Positions 1 through 4,693 of a stretch of DNA of 5,700 nt are shown here, in pieces. The DNA lies in contig JBFXIU010000216.1 of assembly GCA_050175615.1 (NCBI GenBank), positions 1 to 5,700 on the forward strand. Reading direction: 5' to 3'. The translations under genes were made by a program, and so were the position numbers. The notes under the pieces are model-generated. The model was not told the DNA's origin, ran no database searches, and saw only the letters and a program-made list of their open reading frames with translations. Position 1 is the stretch's first letter, and every line of letters begins with the position of its first letter. This DNA comes from CAYXXZ01 sp050175615. GTDB taxonomy: Bacteria; Pseudomonadota; Gammaproteobacteria; Pseudomonadales; Porticoccaceae.

Positions 1-165
1 GCTTTCCAAAACATTACGCCCGCGAGGGCTGCGCGGCCTCTGCTGCGAGAGCTTCCTCGTTACGCTCGGCGATCTCCCTCCGCGCCGCGCAACGCCAGCG
101 AGCGCTTTTGCCTTGAATGGGAATTCGGTAAAGACATCTCCTTGATTGCTGGCTTCCACATCCAT
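1..165 (-). other. Open frame at left edge, unrecognised, probably non-coding or partial
   Basis: From an ATG at 165-163 the minus strand stays open to the window edge (55 codons), beginning MDVEASNQGDVFTEF and then becoming rich in Arg, Ser and Pro. I recognise no domain and see no good ribosome binding site before the ATG; upstream is a nine-base A run (complement of 181-189). A second minus frame, also open here and stopping at 14, ends in an Ala/Glu-rich tail (ERNEEALAAEAA), so the coding frame, if any, is unclear. This may be the 5' end of a gene lying to the left, or simply GC-rich intergenic DNA. No function can be given. Confidence 0.15.
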
Positions 166-244
166 CCAGCATGACCGGTCTTTTTTTTTGAAGAGTTTCA
201 GCGTATTCTGTATCCAACACAGCGTACGCATTGGAGTGATTTGG

Positions 245-685
245 ATGTCCATTTTCAGACAAAAAATACATATAGCCGACCATGATATCGACAGGCAGGG
301 CCGGGTCAACAATGTTTGCTATGTGCAGTGGATGCAGGATCTGGCCACGGCGCACACTGCCGCCAAGGGATGGGACATGGCCCGCTATGAGGAACTGGCG
401 CAGGGCTGGGTAGTGCGGCGTCATTCTGTTGTCTACAAGCGCCCGGCTGTACTTGGTGAGAACATTGTGGCGGCCACTTGGATAGCCTCATTCGCCTCTC
501 GCCAGTGTGTACGCCGTTACCGCTTTGTGCGGGAATCTGATGATGCCGTGCTGGTTGAGGCCGAAACGCAGTGGGTATACATCGACCTCACCAGTGGGCG
601 GCCGGTCAGAATACCCGATGAACTCAAGGCAGTGTTTGAATGCATTGCTGACGACAATGGGGCCAAAGATTTTTTGCTGACGTAA
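245..685 (+). CDS. Hotdog-fold acyl-CoA/acyl-ACP thioesterase (4HBT/FatA-like family)
   Basis: This 146-residue protein is expected to hydrolyse the thioester of an acyl-CoA or acyl-ACP in the cytoplasm; the acyl substrate cannot be told from sequence. The family signature is at residues 12-30: DHDIDRQGRVNN followed by a Tyr and QWM, matching the D-x-D-x-x-G-[H/R]-V-N-N-x-x-Y pattern at the start of the long hotdog helix. Asp14/Asp16 and Asn22-Asn23 are the likely active-site positions. Residues 60-115 give the alternating beta strands of the hotdog sheet (VVYKRPAVLGE, ETQWVYIDLTSGRPV). Length is normal for a single-domain member. The frame is open upstream to an ATG at 146, but I chose 245 because GGAG (233-236) sits 8 bases before it and the homology begins at once. 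One oddity is Arg20 where many relatives have His. No terminator is evident after the stop. Confidence 0.85.
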   Translation: MSIFRQKIHIADHDIDRQGRVNNVCYVQWMQDLATAHTAAKGWDMARYEELAQGWVVRRHSVVYKRPAVLGENIVAATWIASFASRQCVRRYRFVRESDDAVLVEAETQWVYIDLTSGRPVRIPDELKAVFECIADDNGAKDFLLT

Positions 686-1050
686 AGCGGTTTGCCTGTG
701 GAACCACGCATCCGCAAAACTTGCTCGCCGGGTACGATTCCTGAACTCGCATGCGCATGCGGGATCTGTTCCCAACTGTAGACCCGGAAATAATGCGAAC
801 GGCTTTTGCGGACATGCAAAAATTGGTGGGGTCGCGGCAGCGTGGCGGCAGGTGGCTTCCGCCCGCTCCTCCTTGCTCTTTGTCGCATTTCTTGCGCCTG
901 ACTTGCTGTTGCCTCACAACTGCAGCCCTATTGTTTTGCGCCAGTTGAGTTTCGTTTGGTAAATACTGTAGCTGTTTTGCTTGCTTTTGTACTATTAAGC
1001 AACGAGGATAGGTGTTCCACGCAATTTCTTTTACTTCCGAAGGTGCAGCA
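686..1050 (+). other. Intergenic region with no convincing gene; holds a 14-bp palindrome
   Basis: These 365 bases separate the thioesterase from the aminotransferase. An ATG at 751 opens a 65-codon frame starting MRMRDLFPTVDPEIMRTAF, but it has no ribosome binding site, a stop lies just upstream in frame, and its second half turns into a Cys/Leu/Pro-rich string unlike a protein. It could be a gene remnant but I do not call it. A self-complementary CGCATGCGCATGCG lies at 748-761. The last 100 bases become T-rich and should contain the aminotransferase promoter; TTGCGC (936-941) and TAAATA (960-965), 18 bases apart, are the best but weak candidate. Confidence 0.4.
748..761. repeat. 14-bp perfect palindrome CGCATGCGCATGCG
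   Basis: The sequence equals its own reverse complement over 14 bases and contains two overlapping GCATGC units. It lies in the gap between the thioesterase and the aminotransferase, about 290 bases before the latter's start. It could be a binding site for a dimeric regulator, or chance in alternating purine-pyrimidine sequence. Confidence 0.5.
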
Positions 1051-2247
1051 ATGAACACTGCCTACGCGCAAAGAATTTCAAATTTAAAAGCGTCTGAAAT
1101 ACGCGAGCTTTTAAAGATTACCGAACAGCCTGATGTTATATCCTTTGCTGGAGGCTTGCCCGCGCCGGAGCTTTTTCCCACTGAAGCCATTAGCGACATG
1201 TGTGTTTCAGTGCTTGCGCACGACGGACAAAGAGCTTTGCAGTATGCCACCACCGAAGGATACCTTCCTTTACGTCAATGGATAGCAGGCAGAATGAACG
1301 CCACATTGGGCACTGCTTTTGGTGAAGACAATATCTTGATAACCAATGGTTCGCAGCAGGGGCTGGATCTCAGCGGCAAGGTCTTTATTGATGAAGGCGA
1401 CGTCATTCTGTGCGAAAGTCCGACCTATCTTGCGGCGATTACCGCCTTCAGGGCATATGGCTGCCGTTTTGTGGAAGTGCCCACCGATGAGGACGGCATG
1501 CGCATGGATGATCTTGCCAAACTTCTTGAAACCACCACGAGGGTCAAGGGGATTTATGTGATCCCCAATTTCCAGAATCCCACAGGGCGAACCATGAGTT
1601 TGGACCGTCGCCAGCGGCTTGCCGAACTGGCCGCCCAGCACAGGGTTGTGGTTCTGGAGGACAATCCCTATGGCGAACTGCGCTTTGAAGGTGAATTTCT
1701 TCCGTCAGTGCAGTCGTTTGACAGAGAAGGCTGGGTCATTTCTTTTGGGTCGTTCTCAAAAATACTCTGTCCGGGTTTTAGAATTGGTTGGGTAGCCGGC
1801 AACAAAAACATTGTGCAAAAATACGTTCTTGTTAAGCAAGGCGTTGATCTGCAAAGCAATACTTTTGTCCAGGCCGTAATCGCTGCCTATCTGGAAAAGC
1901 ATGATATTGATGCTCACATCAAGAACATTCTTGGCGTGTATAAAAACAGGCGGGATGTTCTGCTTTCTGCTCTGGGGCGTCATTTTCCTCAGGGTGTTCG
2001 CTTCACGCGGCCCGAAGGAGGGCTTTTTGCCTGGGTGACCTTGCCAAAATCAATGGATTCCCGTGGTATCCTTGATGCCTGCATACAGCGCAAAGTCGCT
2101 TTTGTACCAGGCGGGCCATTTTTTCCAAACGGCGGGCAGGAAAATACCCTGCGCCTGAACTTTTCCAATATGGAAGAAGCCCGTATTGAAGAAGGCGTTG
2201 CCATCATTGCTGATGTGCTGAACGACCACCTGGCCGACGCGCAGTAA
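1051..2247 (+). CDS. PLP-dependent aminotransferase, fold type I (class I/II, LysN/AadAT-like)
   Basis: This 398-residue cytoplasmic enzyme should transfer an amino group between an amino acid and a 2-oxo acid using pyridoxal phosphate. All hallmarks are present: the N-terminal ISFAGGLPAPELFP segment typical of the 2-aminoadipate/aromatic (LysN, KAT II, MocR-like) branch; IPNFQNPTG at 171-179 with Asn176; LEDNPYGEL at 202-210 with Asp204 for the PLP ring nitrogen and Tyr207; SFGSFSK with the Schiff-base lysine Lys237, followed by GFRIGW with the phosphate-binding Arg244; and Arg368 in NTLRLNFS for the substrate carboxylate. Length is normal and there is no N-terminal GntR domain, so it is an enzyme and not a MocR regulator. 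Start: the frame also opens at GTG 1012 after GAGG, but ATG 1051 has AAGG (1040-1043) seven bases upstream and gives the usual family N-terminus. The substrate is not determined; 2-aminoadipate, aromatic or branched-chain amino acids are all possible. Confidence 0.9.
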   Translation: MNTAYAQRISNLKASEIRELLKITEQPDVISFAGGLPAPELFPTEAISDMCVSVLAHDGQRALQYATTEGYLPLRQWIAGRMNATLGTAFGEDNILITNGSQQGLDLSGKVFIDEGDVILCESPTYLAAITAFRAYGCRFVEVPTDEDGMRMDDLAKLLETTTRVKGIYVIPNFQNPTGRTMSLDRRQRLAELAAQHRVVVLEDNPYGELRFEGEFLPSVQSFDREGWVISFGSFSKILCPGFRIGWVAGNKNIVQKYVLVKQGVDLQSNTFVQAVIAAYLEKHDIDAHIKNILGVYKNRRDVLLSALGRHFPQGVRFTRPEGGLFAWVTLPKSMDSRGILDACIQRKVAFVPGGPFFPNGGQENTLRLNFSNMEEARIEEGVAIIADVLNDHLADAQ

Positions 2248-2259
2248 AAGTTGCACTCC

Positions 2260-2276
2260 CCCGGCAGGGTGCCGGG
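2260..2276 (+). repeat. Intercistronic GC hairpin
   Basis: CCCGGCA (2260-2266) and TGCCGGG (2270-2276) form a perfect 7-bp stem with a three-base GGG loop in the 64-base gap between the aminotransferase and the tautomerase. No T run follows, so it is not a standard intrinsic terminator. It could stabilise the 3' end of the upstream message or partly attenuate read-through. Confidence 0.5.
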
Positions 2277-2311
2277 CCACGGCACAGGCGCACAAAAAAC
2301 TGGAGGGCCAT

Positions 2312-2518
2312 ATGCCATTCGTGAATATCAAGGTGACAGGCGGCAAAGAGGCTCCAACTGCGGAGCAGAAGGCAGAACTCATCAAGGGCGTGACAGATCT
2401 GCTGGTTCGCGTGCTGAACAAAAATCCTGCCACCACCGTGGTCATTATTGAAGAGGTGGACATGGACAACTGGGGTATTGGCGGGCAGAGCATCACCGAA
2501 CGAAGAAAGATGGGGTAG
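2312..2518 (+). CDS. 4-oxalocrotonate tautomerase family protein (DmpI-like)
   Basis: This 68-residue protein of the tautomerase superfamily should expose its Pro2 as the N-terminal catalytic base after removal of the initiator Met, catalysing keto-enol tautomerisation of a small 2-oxo/enol acid; members assemble as hexamers of short beta-alpha-beta units. Visible features are MPFVNIKV at the start, the central helix AEQKAELIKGVTDLLVRVL (17-35), the second strand TTVVIIEEVD (41-50) and the closing W-GIGG (54-58). By my alignment the position of Arg39 in Pseudomonas 4-oxalocrotonate tautomerase is Val here and Phe50 is Trp, so the substrate is probably not 4-oxalocrotonate; it resembles the Helicobacter-type DmpI proteins. 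The start is firm: GGAGGG (2302-2307) lies 4 bases before the ATG. It follows the aminotransferase by 64 bases on the same strand and may share its message. Its true substrate is unknown. Confidence 0.85.
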   Translation: MPFVNIKVTGGKEAPTAEQKAELIKGVTDLLVRVLNKNPATTVVIIEEVDMDNWGIGGQSITERRKMG

Positions 2519-2525
2519 CTGTAAC

Positions 2526-2864
2526 GGGGGCAGTACAGGCAAGCCCCTTTGTGTTTCCGGCAAGGATGCAGGGCAGCGTCAGGACTTTCGCCGTATGGCC
2601 CCCAGGGGCGCGACAAGGACGAGCTGCCCAAAGACTTCCGCCCTCTGCATGTGCGGCATGTCTATGCAAGCATGCTCATCAGCAGCGCCAGGTTGACATT
2701 TACAGCCTCAAAAGCTGCTCATGCACGAAAGCCCTGCCATGACCTAGTAGTATAGCCATTTGCGGGATGAGGCTTTGCGCAAGGCAGCCAGCGTAATTGA
2801 TACCTGCATGGATATTAGCGCGGCAGGAACGGAGCTGAAAATTCACCCCTTGACGACTTACTAA
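2526..2864 (+). pseudogene. Degenerate tyrosine recombinase (phage integrase), C-terminal catalytic domain only
   Basis: Read across frames, this stretch restores the end of a phage-type integrase. Frame 1 (to about 2606) gives GKDAGQRQDFRRMA. Frame 2 (about 2606-2686) gives ELPKDFRPLH then VRHVYASML, the Box II region, where the expected H-G-L-R-H is one residue short. Frame 3 (2689-2708) gives QVDIYSL. Frame 1 again (2709-2864) gives QKLLMHESPAMT, two TAG codons at 2745-2750, then YSHLRDEALRKAASVIDT and a tail ending at TAA 2862. Tyr at 2751-2753 is the nucleophile position. Three single-base deletions (near 2606, 2687 and 2708), one lost codon and two ambers make it non-functional. The N-terminal arm- and core-binding domains and catalytic Arg I are missing, so it is also truncated. 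The left limit is uncertain: the resemblance is clear from about 2540. The stop of the relic lies within the promoter of the toxin gene that follows. Confidence 0.85.
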
Positions 2865-2877
2865 AAAATAGTAAATA
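2850..2877 (+). promoter_or_regulatory. Putative sigma70 promoter of the toxin-antitoxin operon
   Basis: TTGACG at 2850-2855 and TAAATA at 2872-2877 are separated by 16 bases and lie just before the toxin gene (ATG 2898). The -35 is a near-consensus hexamer; the -10 is weaker. The local sequence is strikingly A-rich compared with the flanks. The promoter overlaps the inverted repeat at 2858-2874, as expected for autorepression. Confidence 0.55.
2858..2874. promoter_or_regulatory. Candidate operator: inverted repeat TTACTA-N5-TAGTAA
   Basis: TTACTA (2858-2863) and TAGTAA (2869-2874) are perfect inverted copies separated by five A residues. The repeat fills the spacer and touches the -10 of the putative promoter. 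Type II antitoxins with an XRE helix-turn-helix usually bind such palindromes in their own promoter, so binding by the antitoxin at 3145-3501 would repress the operon. Binding is inferred, not shown. Confidence 0.6.
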
Positions 2878-2897
2878 AAGGGCAAAAGGGGCAGGAC

Positions 2898-3176
2898 ATG
2901 AATTGGACTGTGACCATCCTGAAGCGTGCTCGGAAGCAAATTCAGGATTTGCCGCGACCTGCATACGATGCCTTGTTTCTTTTGATCGCCGACATACAAC
3001 AATCCGGCCCGGTACAGGGCCAGTGGCCTAATTATAGCAAACTTTCTGACAGTCGCCATCATTGCCATATTAAAAAGGGCAAGCCCTGTTATGTGGCCGT
3101 ATGGCAGGTGACGGATAAAAAGATCAAACTGATCGAGGTGCTTTATGCTGGAACGCACGAAAAAGCCCCCTATTGA
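2898..3176 (+). CDS. Type II toxin, RelE/ParE superfamily (HigB-like arrangement)
   Basis: This 92-residue protein matches the RelE/ParE toxin fold: an N-terminal strand and helix (MNWTVTILKRARKQIQDLP, 1-19), a second helix (PAYDALFLLIADIQQSG), then the W-x-x-Y-S-K-L segment at 43-49, strands HCHIKKGKPCYVAVWQV (55-71) and KKIKLIEVLYAGTHE (74-88). Relatives mostly act as ribosome-dependent mRNA endonucleases that halt translation; ParE members instead poison gyrase, and sequence alone does not settle which applies. The basic surface (Arg10, Lys13, Lys48, Arg53, Lys59, Lys60, Lys62) fits RNA contact. AAGGGG (2886-2891) precedes the ATG by 6 bases. The gene comes first in the pair and overlaps the antitoxin by 32 bases, the toxin-first order of HigBA systems. 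It appears intact. Confidence 0.85.
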   Translation: MNWTVTILKRARKQIQDLPRPAYDALFLLIADIQQSGPVQGQWPNYSKLSDSRHHCHIKKGKPCYVAVWQVTDKKIKLIEVLYAGTHEKAPY

Positions 3177-3501
3177 AACTGTGAACCTTTCCTTCGCGGT
3201 TCCGCCGGCGCTGGTTTCAGAGGTGCGCGCCTTCATGCGCCTGAAGGGCATTGCCGAAGAAAAAGAAGCATATTCCATTGAGGAAGTGTTCCCCTTCAGC
3301 AAGGAGGAAAGGCCCACCGTTTATCTGAGGGGGGCGCGCTATCGGGAAGATTTGACCCAAGCGCAGCTTGCGGAAGCAACGGGCATTCCCGCCCGGCATA
3401 TCAGCGAAATGGAAAACGGCAAGCGCCCCATTGGCAAGAAGAACGCCCGCCTGCTGGCCGATGCCCTGAACATTGATCCCCGCCGCCTGCTGACCGTATA
3501 G
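3145..3501 (+). CDS. Antitoxin with XRE/Cro-type helix-turn-helix (HigA-like)
   Basis: This 118-residue protein should bind and neutralise the overlapping toxin and repress the shared promoter. The DNA-binding domain is C-terminal: residues about 64-116, with the helix-turn-helix in LTQAQLAEATGIPARHISEM (70-89), then NGKRPIGKKNARLLADALNI and the end DPRRLLTV typical of HTH_3 proteins. The N-terminal 60 residues (LSFAVPPALVSEVRAFMRLKG and an acidic stretch around 37-56) probably form the toxin-binding part. The ATG lies inside the toxin gene, in another frame, with GAGGTG (3135-3140) 4 bases before it, so translation is probably coupled. Expression is likely autoregulated through the palindrome at 2858-2874. 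The operon ends at the terminator at 3529-3561. Confidence 0.85.
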   Translation: MLERTKKPPIETVNLSFAVPPALVSEVRAFMRLKGIAEEKEAYSIEEVFPFSKEERPTVYLRGARYREDLTQAQLAEATGIPARHISEMENGKRPIGKKNARLLADALNIDPRRLLTV

Positions 3502-3528
3502 CATCAACATCACATAGTAGGTCTTTTG

Positions 3529-3561
3529 AAAGCCTTCTCGTTTCGTCGGGAAGGCTTTTTT
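3529..3561 (+). terminator. Intrinsic terminator of the toxin-antitoxin operon
   Basis: AAAGCCTTC (3529-3537) pairs perfectly with GAAGGCTTT (3550-3558); T-G, C-G and G-C pairs can extend the stem inward, leaving a six-base loop. Six T residues (3556-3561) end the structure. It lies 28 bases after the antitoxin stop. The A-rich left arm could also give some termination on the minus strand. Confidence 0.9.
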
Positions 3562-3780
3562 GCGTTCTGTCAGTGCGTGGCGGGGGGATAGCATCCATCT
3601 ATCTAAAAAAACTAAAACTTCTAGTTAGTGACAGCCAGGTAAGGAATTTCATTATAGCGTGTGTAATAGGGCGACTAAAAAGAAATGGGCAAAAGTCGGG
3701 AGAAGATTTCTGCTTAGTCGGCAGGTTAAAGCAATTACGCACGTAATGCCATGCTTGAAGTTATTTTTCATTGAGGAAAG
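3562..3780. other. Non-coding stretch after the toxin-antitoxin terminator
   Basis: No gene is supported here. The sequence turns A/T-rich after 3600. An inverted repeat AACTA (3610-3614) / TAGTT (3622-3626) with a 7-base spacer shares ACTA/TAGT half-sites with the toxin-antitoxin operator. A GTGACA (3628-3633) and TTATAG (3652-3657) pair, 18 bases apart, is a weak promoter candidate for the small frames downstream. A GTG-started frame at 3659-3892 has no ribosome binding site and no recognisable domain. Confidence 0.4.
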
Positions 3781-3981
3781 TTGCGGATCTCAATGTGTGT
3801 CAAGCCTCCCTTTGACTCGGCATGCCTTGGAAACATTGCCGAGTCCGGCGGCGAGATTCAGAAGTCCGGTCTTGTGTTTGATGATGTTTTGATTGAAGCT
3901 TTTCATGTGAATTCTCCGTGGGCATGGTGCCTGACAGCAGACAACAGGCAAAATTGTGGAGTAATTTATGGATGGAATTAG
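3781..3981 (+). CDS. Doubtful small reading frame, hypothetical protein
   Basis: This is a 66-codon frame beginning at TTG 3781 with GAGG at 3773-3776 only 4 bases away; an internal ATG at 3793 lacks a site at useful distance. The product (FDSACLGNIAESGGEIQKSG near the middle, then EAFHVNSPWAWCLTAD) has a plausible amino-acid mix but matches no family I recognise. It has no membrane segment or signal peptide. It overlaps the next gene's start by 14 bases. The weak start and the 9-bp inverted repeat inside it make it uncertain; it may be a remnant of the mobile element. Confidence 0.3.
   Translation: MRISMCVKPPFDSACLGNIAESGGEIQKSGLVFDDVLIEAFHVNSPWAWCLTADNRQNCGVIYGWN
3814..3845. repeat. 9-bp perfect inverted repeat, 14-base spacer
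   Basis: GACTCGGCA (3814-3822) and TGCCGAGTC (3837-3845) are exact inverted copies. The repeat falls inside the doubtful frame at 3781-3981. It can form a stem-loop but has no following T run, so it is not a terminator; it could be a protein-binding site or an RNA structure. Confidence 0.5.
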
Positions 3982-4195
3982 CACAATGATTGGGCTGATT
4001 GTAGGAGCTATCGCTGGGGGATGCGTGATGCACGCGCGAGGCTACACACGCGGAAGACTTGACGAAATGAGCGGGAAAGATAGGCTGGATAGCATTGCCA
4101 ATGAACTGCAAGAAGTAAAATCATCAATCGAAGACCTTAAGATCGGGCAAGAAGTTCTCGATATCATGGTTAAGGAAATCAAATCAGGTTGCTAA
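3968..4195 (+). CDS. Small single-pass membrane protein with glycine zipper and coiled-coil tail, unknown function
   Basis: This 75-residue protein has one hydrophobic segment at about 4-22 containing a GxxxGxxxG pattern (Gly9, Gly13, Gly17), then a basic patch (HARGYTRGR, 22-30) and a charged helical tail from about 38 to 72 with heptad-like Ile/Leu/Val spacing (RLDSIANELQEVKSSIEDL). By the positive-inside rule the tail should be cytoplasmic. The layout fits a small oligomeric membrane protein; small prophage proteins can look like this, but no family is recognised. GGAG (3958-3961) lies 6 bases before the ATG; Met7 is an alternative start with less support. The last residue is Cys75. No terminator with a T run follows. 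Reality of the gene is likely, function unknown. Confidence 0.6.
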   Translation: MDGISTMIGLIVGAIAGGCVMHARGYTRGRLDEMSGKDRLDSIANELQEVKSSIEDLKIGQEVLDIMVKEIKSGC

Positions 4196-4328
4196 TACTG
4201 CCGCCGGACAGATGGGTGGGGCAAAGGTGTTTGCGAACCTGCTGCAGGCAGGTTAGGTCAACCCTGCCCGAGCAATGGCGGGGCGTGTGGAATTGGACGG
4301 AAAAAAATGGGGAAGAAAGAGGGGACAG
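4196..4328. other. Non-coding gap with two mutually exclusive small hairpins
   Basis: AACCTGC (4236-4242) pairs with GCAGGTT (4248-4254) over a TGCAG loop; alternatively GGCAGG (4247-4252) pairs with CCTGCC (4263-4268). Both use the same central segment, so only one can form at a time. No T run follows either. A plus-strand frame through here gives a protein-like string (NTAAGQMGGAKVFANLLQAG) ending at a TAG at 4254-4256, but it has no start signal and may be the tail of a lost gene. Confidence 0.35.
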
Positions 4329-4363
4329 AAAAAGGGTTTACAGTTATATTACTGTAAACCCTT
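4329..4363 (-). terminator. Intrinsic terminator of tRNA-Arg (perhaps bidirectional)
   Basis: GGGTTTACAGT (4334-4344) and ACTGTAAACCC (4351-4361) form a perfect 11-bp stem around a six-base TATATT loop, extendable by two A-T pairs to 13 bp. On the minus strand the stem is followed by five T residues (complement of 4329-4333), placing it 9 bases beyond the encoded CCA of the tRNA. On the plus strand the following TTAATTTTATT could also allow termination of transcripts arriving from the left. Confidence 0.88.
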
Positions 4364-4371
4364 AATTTTAT

Positions 4372-4448
4372 TGGCGCGCCCGAGAGGAATCGAACCCCTG
4401 ACCAAGAGCTTAGAAGGCTCCTGCTCTGTCCAACTGAGCTACGGGCGC
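4372..4448 (-). tRNA. tRNA-Arg (anticodon UCU), CCA encoded
   Basis: The minus strand folds into a complete 77-base cloverleaf: acceptor GCGCCCG/CGGGCGC with discriminator G and genomic CCA (complement of 4372-4374); D arm GCTC/GAGC; anticodon stem GGAGC/GCTCT closed by one G-T pair around loop CTTCTAA with anticodon TCT (complement of 4412-4414), reading AGA codons; five-base variable loop; T arm AGGGG-TTCGATT-CCTCT. It closely resembles the E. coli argU tRNA. It has its own promoter and terminator. Its 3' end faces the toxin-antitoxin region and the integrase relic, which fits use as an integration site, though no second copy of the 3' end is seen in the window. Confidence 0.97.
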
Positions 4449-4487
4449 GTGATCCGCATGCATTGGCATCCGGCGATATGGCGCACC

Positions 4488-4516
4488 ACTATAGGGACAG
4501 CGCCACTGCTCGTCAA
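4488..4516 (-). promoter_or_regulatory. Strong sigma70 promoter of tRNA-Arg
   Basis: On the minus strand TTGACG (complement of 4511-4516) and TATAGT (complement of 4488-4493) are separated by exactly 17 bases. The -10 lies about 40 bases before the mature 5' end of the tRNA at 4448, leaving a leader of roughly 33 bases. A GC-rich discriminator-like segment follows the -10 (GGTGCGCC), as expected for stringently controlled stable-RNA promoters. Confidence 0.85.
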
Positions 4517-4517
4517 T

Positions 4518-4568
4518 ATCTTACTCTGACGACAGGCATATTCGATCTTACCCTGACGAAAGGCATAT
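4518..4568. repeat. Two-copy direct repeat, 24 of 27 bases per period
   Basis: ATCTTACTCTGACGACAGGC continuing ATAT (4518-4541) recurs at 4545-4568 with two changes, giving 22 of 24 identical bases at a period of 27. It begins two bases upstream of the tRNA promoter -35, between that promoter and the end of the ornithine carbamoyltransferase gene. It may be an activator-binding tandem site or a local duplication. Confidence 0.8.
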
Positions 4569-4693
4569 GCGGGCAGCAGGCTGGCTGCAAGCAGCGATGC
4601 TTATAGGTTCTTCAAACCCTGACTCGCGGCTTGGGCTCTCCGGCCGGACAGACCTGCTTCGTTTTTCTGCCAGCCGTGCGTTGCCAGGCTTTG

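Noticed and set aside
173..189. GACCGGTC followed by nine T residues as an intrinsic terminator
   Set aside because: The 8-base palindrome has no room for a loop, so it cannot form a stable hairpin.
14..424. 136-codon minus-strand frame at the left edge
   Set aside because: Most of it is the antisense of the well-supported thioesterase; only its tail outside that gene looks protein-like.
2527..2550. GGGGC/GCCCC stem followed by TTTGTGTTT as terminator of the tautomerase gene
   Set aside because: Only five pairs around an 11-base loop and a broken T run; it also overlaps the start of the integrase relic. Possible but not supported.
2050..2631. 193-codon minus-strand frame across the aminotransferase end and tautomerase
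   Set aside because: Antisense to two recognised genes and without any domain.
2745..2750. TAG TAG read through as pyrrolysine or by amber suppression in an active integrase
   Set aside because: The same gene has three frameshifts and lacks its N-terminal domains, so decay explains the stops.
4372..4394. Search for a second copy of the tRNA-Arg 3' end as an att site near the integrase relic or tautomerase
   Set aside because: By eye no matching stretch was found between 2500 and 4370; the attachment site remains unproven.
4275..4529. 84-codon plus-strand frame over the tRNA
   Set aside because: It runs through the antisense of the tRNA and its terminator; an artefact.
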